Assembly: GCA_013388965.1 (NCBI GenBank)
Contig: JACAEG010000122.1
Span: 1-52,214 of the forward strand
Reading direction: 5' to 3'
Source of the DNA: Pseudorhodoplanes sp.
GTDB taxonomy: Bacteria > Pseudomonadota > Alphaproteobacteria > Rhizobiales > Xanthobacteraceae
DNA: 52,214 nt
Within the stretch, counting starts at the first letter, position 1. The number at the start of each line of letters is the position of its first letter. Under the pieces are notes generated by a model. That model was given only the letters and a program-made list of their open reading frames with translations, was not told where the DNA came from and did no database searches. The position numbers and the translations under genes are program-made. Shown here one piece after another: positions 43,500-51,761 of the stretch.

Positions 43500-44361
43500 C
43501 CCTGCTCCGGGAGCGATCTCGGCGCTGCAGCCGCATGAGATTGCCGCGGCGAATGCTCTCGTATGCGAGGCGGGCTGGAACCAGGTGGATGCGGACTGGC
43601 GGATCTTTCTCGCATTGGGTCAGGTATACGCGATGCGGGACGGCGGCGGGCACGTTGTCGCAACTGCCGCCACGCTTTCGCACGGGCAGAAGTTTGCCTG
43701 GATCAGCATGGTGCTGGTGAGGGGCGCGTTCCGGCGGCAGGGATTGGCGACCCTGCTGCTGCGCCGTTGCATTGACGATCTGACCGCCAGGGGCTGCGTG
43801 CCAATTCTCGATGCAACGCCAGCGGGCCGCGAGGTGTATCGCGCTCTCGGGTTTGAAGACGTGTGGGGCTATCACCGCCTCGCATTGCAGGCGGCGGCGC
43901 AGGCCCGGATCGCGCCCCGGCCGCATGGAGTGGAGATTCGCCCGATCGACGAGACGGCCTGGCGCGACATCTGCGACTACGACGCGGCGGCCTTCGGTGC
44001 GAGGCGCGACGCGCTGCTCGCCGGCCTGCGCGGCCGGCTGCCCGGTGCCGAATATTGCGCCGTGGCCGGGGACAGGATTGTCGGCTTCTTGCTCGGACGC
44101 GACGGGCGCGTCGCCAGCCAGCTGGGTCCGCTGATTGCCGACAACGACGAAATCGCGATCGCCCTTCTGCAACGGGCGCTCGCTGCCATTCCAGCGCCCA
44201 TCTTTATCGACCTCGCCGACACCAGGAGCGCCGTGCTCGGCTATCTGTCAGCCGCAGGATTTGCCCCGCAGCGGCCGCTGACGCGCATGCAGCTCGGATC
44301 GGGGGACAGATTCGACGATCCCTTGCGGACCTACGCCGTCGCCGGCCCGGAATTCGGATAG
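43486..44361 (+). CDS. GNAT family acetyltransferase
   Basis: A 291-residue protein with an N-terminal GNAT domain (VRGAFRRQGLATLLLRRCID is the acetyl-CoA loop) and a second GNAT-like half (QLGPLIADNDEIAIALLQRAL), as in two-domain Acetyltransf_18-type proteins. Co-transcribed with the epimerase. The acceptor is unknown. Confidence 0.82.
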   Translation: MALSDPAPGAISALQPHEIAAANALVCEAGWNQVDADWRIFLALGQVYAMRDGGGHVVATAATLSHGQKFAWISMVLVRGAFRRQGLATLLLRRCIDDLTARGCVPILDATPAGREVYRALGFEDVWGYHRLALQAAAQARIAPRPHGVEIRPIDETAWRDICDYDAAAFGARRDALLAGLRGRLPGAEYCAVAGDRIVGFLLGRDGRVASQLGPLIADNDEIAIALLQRALAAIPAPIFIDLADTRSAVLGYLSAAGFAPQRPLTRMQLGSGDRFDDPLRTYAVAGPEFG

Positions 44362-44364
44362 GAA

Positions 44365-44388
44365 AGGGCCGGACGAGCGGCCGGCCCT
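44365..44388. terminator. Hairpin between converging GNAT and SBP genes
   Basis: 8-bp arms AGGGCCGG / CCGGCCCT with an 8-base loop, just after the GNAT stop and 26 bases from the SBP stop. It can act on both strands; no T run. Confidence 0.6.
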
Positions 44389-44413
44389 CTGAATTTCGCG
44401 ATCAGTTCCGGGT

Positions 44414-45424
44414 TCAGAACTTGGGCGCGCTGACCGCCGGCATCTTCACGGACTTGTCGAGGAATTCGTTGGTGTAAGCCGTCTTGATGTCATACGGCTT
44501 ATCCATCTTCAGATATTCGTCGACCAGCTTGTAGTCCGCATCCATGCGCTTGTCGTCGTGCCACCCGAGCGCGACGTTGCGTGACGTCTCGTCGCTCATC
44601 AGCACCGTCACCAGTTTCCAGTTCGTCATCTCGTTGTCGTAAAGCAGCGCACCATTCGCCTCCACCAGCGCCTTGATGCACGGCTCCGGATTCTTCACGC
44701 AGTCGGCGAACGCCTTCTGCGTGATCTTCACGAACTTGTCGACCGTCGCCTTGTTGTCCTTCAGCCAGGCGCCGTTGACGATAATCGAGTTGCCGTAGGG
44801 GTTCACGCCGGCATCCTTCCAGGCCAGGAAGCCCATGTCATCGCCGAGTTCGCGGCTGAACACGTGGTGCAGATTGTAGAACGACGTGGTCGCGTCGATC
44901 GTCTTGGCCTTGAGCGCGCCAAGCTTGGCATTGGCGTCGATATTGACCCAGGTCACCGATTGCGGATCGATGCCGTTGGCCTTGGCAAGGGCCGGCCACA
45001 TGGTGCGCGCGCCGTCGCCGGCCGGATTGCCGATCTTCTTGCCGGCCAGGTCCTTCACCGACTTGATGCCGCTGCTTTTCAGCCAGTAGAGGCCCTGCGG
45101 CGAGTTCGCATAGACATTCATGACGCCCACGAGGTCGGCGCCCTTGCCGCGGAACAGGAGAACGCCCGCCATGTCGGAGAGGCCGATCTGCGAGGTTCCG
45201 GCGCCGACCTTCTGAGCCGACGCCGCCGATCCACGGCCGGTTTCGATTGTGAGGTCGATGCCGGCATCCTTGTACAAGCCCATCTTTTGGGCATAGTAGT
45301 AGGGCGCGTGGTCTCCGCCGGCGACCCAGTTGAGCGTGAAGGTCACCTTTTCCGCCATTGCGGGTGAAACGCCGAGGGCAGCGACCGAGATCGCCGCGGC
45401 GGCAGTTTTCCAGACGTTGTGCAT
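44414..45424 (-). CDS. ABC transporter substrate-binding protein, NMT1/THI5-like
   Basis: Periplasmic binding protein of 336 residues with a signal peptide (MHNVWKTAAAAISVAALGV, cut near PAMAEK). FTLNWVAGGDHAPYYYAQKMGLYKDAGID (cut here) is typical of the NMT1/SsuA-like group that binds pyrimidines, sulfonates or similar compounds. It fits the permease and ATPase at 47410 and 48174. A GGGAGG ribosome-binding site precedes the ATG, and a TetR-type operator lies 59 bases upstream. Confidence 0.88.
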   Translation of the reverse strand: MHNVWKTAAAAISVAALGVSPAMAEKVTFTLNWVAGGDHAPYYYAQKMGLYKDAGIDLTIETGRGSAASAQKVGAGTSQIGLSDMAGVLLFRGKGADLVGVMNVYANSPQGLYWLKSSGIKSVKDLAGKKIGNPAGDGARTMWPALAKANGIDPQSVTWVNIDANAKLGALKAKTIDATTSFYNLHHVFSRELGDDMGFLAWKDAGVNPYGNSIIVNGAWLKDNKATVDKFVKITQKAFADCVKNPEPCIKALVEANGALLYDNEMTNWKLVTVLMSDETSRNVALGWHDDKRMDADYKLVDEYLKMDKPYDIKTAYTNEFLDKSVKMPAVSAPKF

Positions 45425-45482
45425 GTTATCCTCCCTGAATTTCGATCGTCGCAGCCGCTCGCTGATGAGCCATCCACGCAAT

Positions 45483-45496
45483 TAACTATACGGTTA
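45483..45496. promoter_or_regulatory. TetR-type operator upstream of the SBP gene
   Basis: TAAC-TATA-CGGTTA dyad. The same TAAC-N4-CGGTTA layout recurs at 46224-46237, on the other side of the TetR gene. Confidence 0.6.
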
Positions 45497-45553
45497 ACGT
45501 GACAAAACGATAGGATTGCCCCGGAAAGCTGTCAATTGCCCTTGCGTGATTCC

Positions 45554-46198
45554 ATGACCAGGCTCTCATCCCGCTCCCGCATGTCCACGCGCGAAGCCAT
45601 CCTGGCTGCCGCGCAGCATGAATTCGCGGCGAAAGGCCTGTCCGGAGCGCGGGTCAATACCATTTCCAGCCGCGCGCGCGCCAACAAGAGGCTGATCTAC
45701 TACTATTTCGGCAGCAAGGACGGCCTGTATCTGGCGGTCCTCGAACGTGTCTATGAGGGCCTGCGCGGTGAGGAGCGCAAGCTCAACCTCGATCATCTGG
45801 AGCCCGAAACGGCCATGCGGCGGCTGATCGAATTCAATTTCGATTATTGTCGCAAGCATCCGGAACTGATCAGCCTCATCAACAACGAGAACCTGCACCG
45901 GGCCAGGCACCTCCGGAAATCGACCAAGGTGCGAGAACTCCACAGTCCCTTTGTTCGCATGATCGACGAGATTCTCCGCCGCGGCGTTGCGAAGGGTGTC
46001 TTCCGGAAAGGCCTCGATGCCGTGGACGTCTACATCACCCTTGCCGCCATCGGCTACTTCTACCTTTCGAACAACTGGACGCTGTCGGCGATATTCGGGC
46101 GCGACCTCAGCAGTCCGGCGGCCTGCAACCGGCGGAAGCGGCACAACATCGACATGATGCTGAACGCCCTGCGGGCCAGGCCGCAGCGTGCGCGTTGA
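45554..46198 (+). CDS. TetR/AcrR family regulator
   Basis: A 214-residue repressor. The N-terminal helix-turn-helix reads ILAAAQHEFAAKGLSGARVN and TISSRARANKRLIYYYFGSKDGLY (cut). The C-terminal ligand domain has RKHPELISLINNENLHR. ATG 45554 is used; TTG 45536 and ATG 45581 are alternatives. It lies between two matching dyads, so it probably controls both the SBP gene and the DapA-permease-ATPase operon. Confidence 0.88.
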   Translation: MTRLSSRSRMSTREAILAAAQHEFAAKGLSGARVNTISSRARANKRLIYYYFGSKDGLYLAVLERVYEGLRGEERKLNLDHLEPETAMRRLIEFNFDYCRKHPELISLINNENLHRARHLRKSTKVRELHSPFVRMIDEILRRGVAKGVFRKGLDAVDVYITLAAIGYFYLSNNWTLSAIFGRDLSSPAACNRRKRHNIDMMLNALRARPQRAR

Positions 46199-46223
46199 CA
46201 GCATGCGTCAAACCGGCAAAATG

Positions 46224-46237
46224 TAACCGTCCGGTTA
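46224..46237. promoter_or_regulatory. TetR-type operator upstream of the DapA-family gene
   Basis: TAACCG-TC-CGGTTA is a perfect dyad (extended by G and C to 46223-46238), 12 bases before the ATG. Confidence 0.65.
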
Positions 46238-46249
46238 CCGAGTACAGGC

Positions 46250-47311
46250 ATGGGCTCACGAATTGACGACTGGCCGGCAGGCGTCTGCCAGGCCCTGCGT
46301 GCGGGATCCGTCATTCCGGCCCATCCGCTCGCATTGACCGCCGACCGCAGTTTCGACGTTCGCCGGCAGGCCGCATTGACCCGCTACTATGTCGACGCGG
46401 GGGCAGGCGGTCTGGCCGTCGGCGTCCACACCACCCAGTTTGCCATCCGCGATGCCGGTCTCTATCGCCCGGTACTTGAACTCGCGCAGAGGACTGCGTC
46501 CGAATGGTCGAACAAGCCGCTCGTCATGATCGCGGGCCTTGCCGGACGCACCGAACAAGCTGTCCGTGAAGCCGATATCGCCGCCGGGATCGGCTATCAT
46601 GCGGGTCTCCTGTCGCTTGCCGCGATGAAGGGCGCAAGCGAGGACGATCTGATCGCGCATTGCGAGCGCGTGGCCCAGCGGATTCCGGTCATCGGCTTCT
46701 ACCTGCAGCCCGCCGTCGGCGGAATTGTTCTGCCGGCATCGTTCTGGAAGCGCTTTGCGGCCATCGAGAATGTCGTCGCCATCAAGATGGCGCCCTTCAA
46801 CCGCTACCGCACGCTCGACGTCATCCGCGGGGTGGTGGAGGCAAAGGCGGAGGACCGCGTCACCCTCTATACCGGCAACGACGATCATATCGTGCTCGAT
46901 CTCCTCGCGCCCTTCCCGGTGGTGCGCGGCGGAGAAACGGTGACGGTTCGCATCAAGGGCGGGCTCCTCGGCCACTGGAGCGTTTGGGTGAAGAGAGCCG
47001 TCGAGCTTCTCGCCAGAATTCATGTCGCGGCAAGCGCCCCCGAGGTGCCGGCCGAGCTGCTGGCGCTCGACGCCCAGGTGACCGACTGCAATTCGGCGAT
47101 TTTCGATGTCGCCAACAATTTTCACGGTGTCATCGCGGGTTGTCACGAAGTGTTGCGACGACAGGGCCTGCTGGAGGGCATCTGGTGCCTCGATCCGGAC
47201 GAAACGCTGGGGCCAGGGCAAAGCGCGGAGATTGATCGCGTCTACGCAGCCTATCCGCATCTCAACGACGACGCCTTCGTGCGTGCAAATCTCGACCGGT
47301 GGCTGTTATGA
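46250..47311 (+). CDS. Dihydrodipicolinate synthase (DapA) family lyase
   Basis: A 353-residue class I aldolase-type protein. The Schiff-base lysine appears in VVAIKMAPFNRY, and GFYLQPAVGG holds the place of the usual YN(V/I)P motif. It is longer than DapA (about 290) and the GxTGE motif is not clear, so it is unlikely to serve lysine synthesis. Catabolic 2-keto acid aldolases and dehydratases are likelier. It is first in an operon with the ABC permease and ATPase. Confidence 0.82.
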   Translation: MGSRIDDWPAGVCQALRAGSVIPAHPLALTADRSFDVRRQAALTRYYVDAGAGGLAVGVHTTQFAIRDAGLYRPVLELAQRTASEWSNKPLVMIAGLAGRTEQAVREADIAAGIGYHAGLLSLAAMKGASEDDLIAHCERVAQRIPVIGFYLQPAVGGIVLPASFWKRFAAIENVVAIKMAPFNRYRTLDVIRGVVEAKAEDRVTLYTGNDDHIVLDLLAPFPVVRGGETVTVRIKGGLLGHWSVWVKRAVELLARIHVAASAPEVPAELLALDAQVTDCNSAIFDVANNFHGVIAGCHEVLRRQGLLEGIWCLDPDETLGPGQSAEIDRVYAAYPHLNDDAFVRANLDRWLL

Positions 47312-47409
47312 TCATGACGAACGCGGGCATATCCAATCTGGTCTCGCGCCGGGGGCTGTCGTACCGTCGTCACAGCGCAACCAAGCGTCACTGAAGCCGG
47401 AGCGGGGCG

Positions 47410-48174
47410 GTGGACATCTATCGCAATTCGATTCAGCGTTACTCGATCGCCGTCTTCAGCCATCTCATGCTGATTGTGGCGTGGCATCTTTTCGTCACAC
47501 TCGGAAACGTTCCGAAATTCGTGATGCCGTCGCCTTATGCGACGCTGCAGGCATTGCTTGAGCCAAACTATCGCTGGCCGGAAAACATCATGGTGACCAC
47601 CATCGAGATTTTCGGAGGCTATTTTCTCGCCGTGATCGGCGGCATCGGACTTGCGCTGCTGTTTTCGTGGTTTCGCATTTTCGAGATGATCACCATGCCG
47701 CTTCTGGTCAGCCTCAACATGGTCCCCAAGGTGGCCTTGGGACCGCTCATTCTCGTTTGGTTCAGCTATGGGATCGGCCCCAACATCGCGATGGCGTTTG
47801 CGATCTCCTTCTTTCCGATCGTGCTCACCACCGCACGGGGCCTGCAGGAGGTTGAGCCGGACCTGCTCGATCTCGTGCGCTCCGTCCGGGGCTCGCGCTG
47901 GCAATTGTTCGCCAAGATCCAGCTGCCCGGCGCTCTCCCGTACATTTTTTCGGGCATGAAGGTGGCCGCGATCCTGGCCGTCGCAGGCGCGATCGTGGGC
48001 GAATTCCTGGGATCGTCCCGCGGCCTTGGCTATCTCATGCTGCAGGTGCAGGTGACGCTCGATACCGCCGCGATGTTCATGGCGGTGATCCTGATCACGC
48101 TGATCGGAATGGTGCTGTACGGCATCGTGCTCGGTCTCGAGAGGCTGCTGGTCGTTCGGGACGCGCGGATCTAG
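47410..48174 (+). CDS. ABC transporter permease (NitT/TauT type)
   Basis: A 254-residue inner-membrane permease with about six spans. The EAA loop is VRSVRGSRWQLFAKIQLPGALPYI (cut), next to the span GEFLGSSRGLGYLM. The start is GTG with GGAGCGGGG upstream. It works with the SBP at 44414 and the ATPase that overlaps its stop. Confidence 0.9.
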   Translation: MDIYRNSIQRYSIAVFSHLMLIVAWHLFVTLGNVPKFVMPSPYATLQALLEPNYRWPENIMVTTIEIFGGYFLAVIGGIGLALLFSWFRIFEMITMPLLVSLNMVPKVALGPLILVWFSYGIGPNIAMAFAISFFPIVLTTARGLQEVEPDLLDLVRSVRGSRWQLFAKIQLPGALPYIFSGMKVAAILAVAGAIVGEFLGSSRGLGYLMLQVQVTLDTAAMFMAVILITLIGMVLYGIVLGLERLLVVRDARI

Positions 48175-48947
48175 TGACGGGCATGAGCGAACCATTCATC
48201 CGGCTTGTCGGCGTCCAGAAGGTCTACCGCGTTCGCGGGGCGGAATTTCCGGCTGTTTCGGAAGCGACCTTCGACATCGAGCAGGGCGAGCTCGTTTCGC
48301 TGGTCGGACCGTCCGGCTGCGGCAAGACCACGCTGCTGAAAATCATTGCGGGCCTGCATTCCTACGACGCCGGCGAGTTGCGCATCGGAACGCAGACCCA
48401 GCCCTTCGACCCTTCCCGCGACATCGGCATGGTCTTTCAGCAGCCGCTGCTGCTCAAGTGGCGCCGGATCGTCGACAATGTCCTGCTGCCGGCGGAAATT
48501 CTCGGCCTGCCGCTGGCGGAAAGCCGCGAGCGCGCACGCGACCTGCTCCGCTTGGTCGGGCTTTCAGGTTCGGAGGAGAAGTATCCCTACGAATTGTCCG
48601 GCGGCATGCAGCAGCGGGCCGCGATTGCGCGGGCCCTGGTCCACGATCCGAAGCTGATCCTGATGGATGAGCCATTCGGCGCCCTCGACGCCTTGACCCG
48701 CGAGAAGATGAACCTGGAATTGCTGCGGATTTGGCAGGAATCCGGAAAGACCATTCTCTTCATCACCCACGGCATCACCGAAGCGGTGTTTCTCGGCACG
48801 CGCGTGATCGTGCTGACGGCGGGGCCCGCCCGCATGGCCGACAATTTCCGGGTCAACCTGCCGCATCCGCGAACGCTCGACATGAAAACGCACGAGGCGT
48901 TCGGCGAATATACGCGGCGGATCTACAACCTGCTCGGCATGAATTGA
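48174..48947 (+). CDS. ABC transporter ATP-binding protein (NitT/TauT type)
   Basis: A 257-residue ATPase. Walker A is GPSGCGKTTL, the Q loop is VFQQPLLLKWR, the signature is LSGGMQQRAAIARAL, Walker B is LILMDEPFGALDAL and the switch His is in FITHGITEAV. GTG 48174 overlaps the permease stop; ATG 48183 is an alternative. Confidence 0.92.
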   Translation: MTGMSEPFIRLVGVQKVYRVRGAEFPAVSEATFDIEQGELVSLVGPSGCGKTTLLKIIAGLHSYDAGELRIGTQTQPFDPSRDIGMVFQQPLLLKWRRIVDNVLLPAEILGLPLAESRERARDLLRLVGLSGSEEKYPYELSGGMQQRAAIARALVHDPKLILMDEPFGALDALTREKMNLELLRIWQESGKTILFITHGITEAVFLGTRVIVLTAGPARMADNFRVNLPHPRTLDMKTHEAFGEYTRRIYNLLGMN

Positions 48948-48959
48948 AGTGTCACACCG

Positions 48960-50564
48960 ATGACCTATGACGGAATCATTCTCGGGGCCGGGCACAACGG
49001 CCTCATTCTGCAAGCCTATCTCGGCAAGGCGGGCTTCAAGACGCTATGCATCGAAAGGCTTCCCGTTGCAGGCGGCGGTCTTGCGACGCTGGAAGACCCG
49101 CGGCATCCGGGCTTCCTGCACAACACGCATGCCTTCTTTCAGCGCGGCATTACCGACATGCCGTGGTATTCCGACCTCGAGCTGGCGCGGCATGGCGCAA
49201 CCTATATCGAGCCGGAACTCAACGTCGCGCTGATTACACGCGGCGGGCAGGCGCTCGAATGGTGGACCGACATCGACAGGACTGCTGCCTCGTTCGCGGC
49301 GTTCAGCCGCCGGGACGCCGAGACACTCAGACGCTGGCGCGACGATTTCGTGCCGGTCGTGCAGAATATCCTTGCGCCGGAAGCCAGGTCTCCTCCGCTT
49401 CCGCCGGAGCGCCGGCAGGAGCTTCTCGGTCGAAGCGTAATAGGACGAAAGCTTCTCGACGCCAGCAAGCTCTCACCGCTCGAGTTTGTGCATCAGGAAT
49501 TCGAGAACCCGACCGTGAAGGCAGGCCTCCTGTTCTTCAACGGCCTGCGCGAGGTGGATTTGCGGCTGCGCGGTTTCGGGCATCATATCGCGGCCCTGCT
49601 TGCGAGCCCGACCAAGGCGCAGATGTCGCGAGGAGGAACGGCCTCGCTGGCGCGGGCGTTGCAGTCCGCGGTGCATGAAAGCGGGGGCGATATCCGCTTC
49701 ATGACCAGGCCAGTCCGCATCCTCGTGGAGAATGGTCGGGCCATCGGGGTTGAAACCAGCGATGGCGATGTCATCGAAGCGAGACACTTCGTCTGCTCGT
49801 CTCTCAACCCGCAGCAAACCTTTCTCGAACTGCTGGACGCGGCGCATCTGCCGCGCGCCATTAGGGACAAGGCGGAGCGGTTCAAGTACAATCTTCTCGC
49901 GCCCCTGTTCGCGCTCCATCTCAATCTGCGCGAGCCTCCGCGCTACGCGGCGGCGGCAGGCAATCCGGACCTTGCCAAGGCATTCATGGTCATCCTGGGG
50001 CTCGACCATGTCGATCAGTTCAACGACATCGTCGCGCATCACGAACGCGGCACAATCCCTCCCACCGTCATGTGGGGGGCGTCGCCTACGATCTTCGATC
50101 CGAGCCAGGCCCCTGAGGGCCAGCACACGGCATTCATGTGGGAGAAGCTCCCGTTTCACCTCAACGGCGATTCCAGAAACTGGGATGCCGTCGCCCAGGC
50201 TCACGGTCGCGCAATGCTGGAGCTTTGGACATCCTACGCCCCAAATCTGGAAAATGCCGTCATCGACACTTTCGTCCGCTCGCCCCTCGATGTCGCGCGT
50301 TCGTTGCCGAACATGCGCGAGGGCGATCTGCTGATCGGTGCCTTCCATGACGGCCAGATCGGGTTCAATCGACCGTTCCCGGGCGCCGGGCATTATCGAG
50401 CCCATATCGACAATCTCTATCTGTGCGGATCGAGCAGTCATCCCGGCGGCAACGTGACCGGGCTGCCTGGCTATAACGCGGCGCAGGTCATTCTTGCCGA
50501 TCACGGTGCAGCCGCGCCGTGGGCACCGCCACCGATCGAAACGCGGCTGGCAACCCTGCAATAG
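48960..50564 (+). CDS. FAD-dependent oxidoreductase, phytoene desaturase-like (PYROXD2 type)
   Basis: A 534-residue flavoprotein. IILGAGHNGLILQAYLGKAG is the FAD motif, and LYLCGSSSHPGGNVTGLPGYNAA is the C-terminal FAD contact typical of CrtI/PYROXD2-like enzymes (cut). The substrate is unknown. It follows the ABC genes by 12 bases and so probably acts on the imported compound. It does not look like carotenoid CrtI because the N-terminal and C-terminal sequences are of the non-carotenoid branch. Confidence 0.85.
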   Translation: MTYDGIILGAGHNGLILQAYLGKAGFKTLCIERLPVAGGGLATLEDPRHPGFLHNTHAFFQRGITDMPWYSDLELARHGATYIEPELNVALITRGGQALEWWTDIDRTAASFAAFSRRDAETLRRWRDDFVPVVQNILAPEARSPPLPPERRQELLGRSVIGRKLLDASKLSPLEFVHQEFENPTVKAGLLFFNGLREVDLRLRGFGHHIAALLASPTKAQMSRGGTASLARALQSAVHESGGDIRFMTRPVRILVENGRAIGVETSDGDVIEARHFVCSSLNPQQTFLELLDAAHLPRAIRDKAERFKYNLLAPLFALHLNLREPPRYAAAAGNPDLAKAFMVILGLDHVDQFNDIVAHHERGTIPPTVMWGASPTIFDPSQAPEGQHTAFMWEKLPFHLNGDSRNWDAVAQAHGRAMLELWTSYAPNLENAVIDTFVRSPLDVARSLPNMREGDLLIGAFHDGQIGFNRPFPGAGHYRAHIDNLYLCGSSSHPGGNVTGLPGYNAAQVILADHGAAAPWAPPPIETRLATLQ

Positions 50565-50755
50565 GCCGACCCTCTCGAGCAGCCCGGCGGCAGCCCCATC
50601 TGGCAGATCGATGTGCGGCGGCGCTGGCCCGTGCGGAAGACGGAAGCCGGCGTTATTGCAATATTGAACAAATTCGCCTGCCGCAGACTAACGGTTTTCT
50701 GGCGGAGGGAATTGTATCGTTCCGTTCGGGATCGCGGGTGGGCCGGAGTATTCCG

Positions 50756-51133
50756 ATGGCTCTCGCCGTACGGTATTTTGCGTATGTCGCCGGTGTCGCC
50801 CTTCTCATCACCGGCTTTGTCTCCGCCTATCTTTTCGTGGTGGGAGATCCCGGCGAGCGGTCAACGGTCGCGGCAATGACCGACGGCTTCCAGCCGCGCT
50901 CGTCGGAGCCGGAATATTCGGCCGCGATCGGGCGCGTCCCGATCTGGGTCGCGCCGACCCCCAAATACGACCTTCCCCCGCCGGATGTTCAGGCCCAGAA
51001 GAAAGCGGCAGTGAAGTCGCGCAGGCCGCGCGACATCATCCCCTGGGACGAAAGTGTGCGAGGAAGCTTCGCGCGCGAGGATTTCTACGCGCAGGAGCCA
51101 AAATACTTCTCCGAGCCGTATCGCGGGCAATAG
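50756..51133 (+). CDS. Unknown single-span protein
   Basis: A 125-residue protein with one N-terminal span (about residues 6-28, RYFAYVAGVALLITGFVSAY) and a basic, Pro-rich tail ending DFYAQEPKYFSEPYRGQ. I recognise no named family, although short proteins of this style are common in Nitrobacteraceae. The 191 bases before it hold no gene; a weak TTGAAC-N17-ACTAAC promoter lies at 50664-50692. Confidence 0.65.
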   Translation: MALAVRYFAYVAGVALLITGFVSAYLFVVGDPGERSTVAAMTDGFQPRSSEPEYSAAIGRVPIWVAPTPKYDLPPPDVQAQKKAAVKSRRPRDIIPWDESVRGSFAREDFYAQEPKYFSEPYRGQ

Positions 51134-51272
51134 CGGAACGACGCGGCCCGAGGGCATCGCGCGCGGTCATTGCCGGGCCGACGCCCTTACGGCGTTGCGA
51201 ACCGGCAATCCGGCTATTCGAAAAGCGACGGGCGCGCGGGTCACGCTCCGCGCATGGCGGCTGTATTTCGGC

Positions 51273-51761
51273 TCACTGGCGCGGTGCCGAGGTCGCATAG
51301 CGGCCGTCAACATAGATCAGCGGGCTGATGTCGTCGTGCCGAAGCTCGGTTGCGACGACGTTGCCGACGAAGATGGTATGCGAGCCGGAGCGGTGCGCGC
51401 TCGCGATCTCGCAGTCGAAGCTCGCAAGCGCGCCCACCAGCGCGGGAGCGCCGGTGAGCAATGTCGTCCAGTCCCGGCCCTCGAATCGCAGATCCCGGGC
51501 ATGCGGATCGCTGAAGCGCCGTGCGGTCGCATCGTCCGAGCTGGCAAGAAGGTTCACGCAAAAAAATCCTGCGGCGTGGATCATCGCATGACTCCTAGCG
51601 GAGCGATTGACGCACACCAGCAGTGACGGAGGCTCGGTCGAGACCGAGCAGACCGACGTCGCGATCAGTCCGTGCCGCTGGCCCTCGTGCAGCGTGGTGA
51701 TCAGCGAGACACCGGCTGCGAGGCGGCGCATGCCGCTTTTGAACAGCGAGGGATCAACCAT
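51273..51761 (-). CDS. Flavin reductase-like domain protein
   Basis: A 162-residue flavin-binding split-barrel protein: FKSGMRRLAAGVSLITTLHEG, then TSVCSVSTEPPSLLVCVNRSAR and FVGNVVATE are family landmarks. Such proteins supply reduced FMN/FAD to a two-component monooxygenase. Its start overlaps the end of a second, related gene by 8 bases. Confidence 0.88.
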   Translation of the reverse strand: MVDPSLFKSGMRRLAAGVSLITTLHEGQRHGLIATSVCSVSTEPPSLLVCVNRSARSHAMIHAAGFFCVNLLASSDDATARRFSDPHARDLRFEGRDWTTLLTGAPALVGALASFDCEIASAHRSGSHTIFVGNVVATELRHDDISPLIYVDGRYATSAPRQ

